From: an uncultured Spirochaetaceae bacterium
GTDB taxonomy: Bacteria > Spirochaetota > Spirochaetia > Treponematales > Treponemataceae
NCBI GenBank assembly: GCA_902772605.1
Contig: CACYBG010000129.1
Span: 1 to 6,617 of the forward strand
Direction: 5' to 3'
Length of the DNA stretch: 6,617 nucleotides
A program made the position numbers and the translations under genes. The notes under the pieces are model-generated. The model saw only the letters and a program-made list of their open reading frames with translations. It searched no databases and was not told where the DNA came from. Shown one piece after another: positions 6,198-6,617 of the stretch. Within the stretch, counting starts at the first letter, position 1. Each line of letters starts with the position of its first letter.

Positions 6198-6617
6198 ATG
6201 GACTTTGGTATGATTGGTGCAGGTATCGTAATGGGTATTGCCGCTATGGGAAGCGCAATCGGTATTGGTATTGCTGGACAGGGTGCTATCGGCGCTTGGA
6301 AAAGATGCTACTTGAATAACAAGCCGGCTCCATTCTTGCTGGTTGTTTTTGCAGGTGCACCTCTTACACAGACAATCTACGGCTTTCTGTTGATGAACTC
6401 AATGAGGACTTCTCAGCAGAATCCGTTCTTCCTTGTGGGTCTTGGACTTGCATGCGGCCTTTCAATGTGTATGTCTGCCATCGCCCAGGGAAAAGCCGGT
6501 GCAGCAGGTTCCGATGCACTTGCCGAAACGGGAAAGGGATTCACGAACTACATCATGGTCGTCGGTCTTTGCGAAACCATCGCTCTGTTCAGCATGGTAT
6601 TCGGTATGATGGCCTGC
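6198..6617 (+). CDS. atpK: V-type ATPase rotor-ring proteolipid subunit K (3' end cut by window)
   Basis: Subunit K (subunit c) builds the membrane ring whose turning moves ions. The frame stays open for 140 codons to the window end, so the stop is not seen; family lengths of about 140-160 aa suggest little is missing. Four hydrophobic helices are visible (about 5-27, 45-68, 77-97, 115-138), the fused double-hairpin form. GSAIGIGIAGQGAIGAW is the typical glycine-rich first helix. The ion site has T57, Q58 and Y61 in APLTQTIYGF, Q97 in SAIAQGKAGAAG, and the essential carboxylate E126 in VVGLCETIALF. These align with T64, Q65, Y68, Q110 and E139 of the Na+-binding Enterococcus hirae NtpK. Only one carboxylate is present per double hairpin, the second helix carrying Q58. 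The start is set by AAAGGAG at 6185. A 174-bp structured spacer separates it from atpI. Confidence 0.95.
   Translation, partial: MDFGMIGAGIVMGIAAMGSAIGIGIAGQGAIGAWKRCYLNNKPAPFLLVVFAGAPLTQTIYGFLLMNSMRTSQQNPFFLVGLGLACGLSMCMSAIAQGKAGAAGSDALAETGKGFTNYIMVVGLCETIALFSMVFGMMAC

Overview
This window holds most of a bacterial V-type (A/V-type) rotary ATPase operon, read entirely from the + strand. The order is [3' end of an upstream gene]-atpA-atpB-atpD-atpI-atpK. The gene order, the short B subunit (431 aa), the GERAGE variant in the A subunit and the lack of an F-subunit gene between the stator gene and atpA all resemble the V-ATPase operons of spirochetes, Treponema in particular. Bacteroidetes carry a similar operon type, so the assignment to a treponeme-like spirochete is an inference. 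Base composition looks close to even in G+C, and codon use looks uniform, with no sign that any one gene was transferred separately.

Layout: positions 1-35 are the last codons of an upstream gene whose TGA overlaps the atpA start (ATGA). atpA (32-1801) is the catalytic subunit and atpB (1801-3096) the non-catalytic nucleotide-site subunit; they share one base (TAATG). A 186-bp gap (3097-3282) follows, with an imperfect stem-loop and no convincing gene. atpD (3283-3951, central-stalk rotor shaft) and atpI (3948-6023, membrane stator subunit a) overlap by 4 bp. A second gap (6024-6197) contains a run of stem-loops, the last being long and strong. atpK (6198 to beyond 6617) is the four-helix rotor-ring proteolipid; it is cut by the window end after 140 codons, probably only slightly short of its stop.

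Together A3B3 forms the catalytic head, D the turning shaft, K the membrane ring, and I the ion half-channel with the conserved arginine that works against the ring carboxylate. The K subunit shows the polar residues (T57, Q58, Y61, Q97, E126) matching the Na+-binding site of Enterococcus hirae NtpK, so a Na+-coupled enzyme is plausible. The tightly coupled blocks (upstream-A-B, D-I, K) match subunit stoichiometry (about 3, 1 and 10 copies), and both structured gaps lie at the boundaries. I see no CRISPR array, mobile element, tRNA or rRNA, and no wholly novel system. The points most worth a second look are the structured spacers and the ion-specificity signature.
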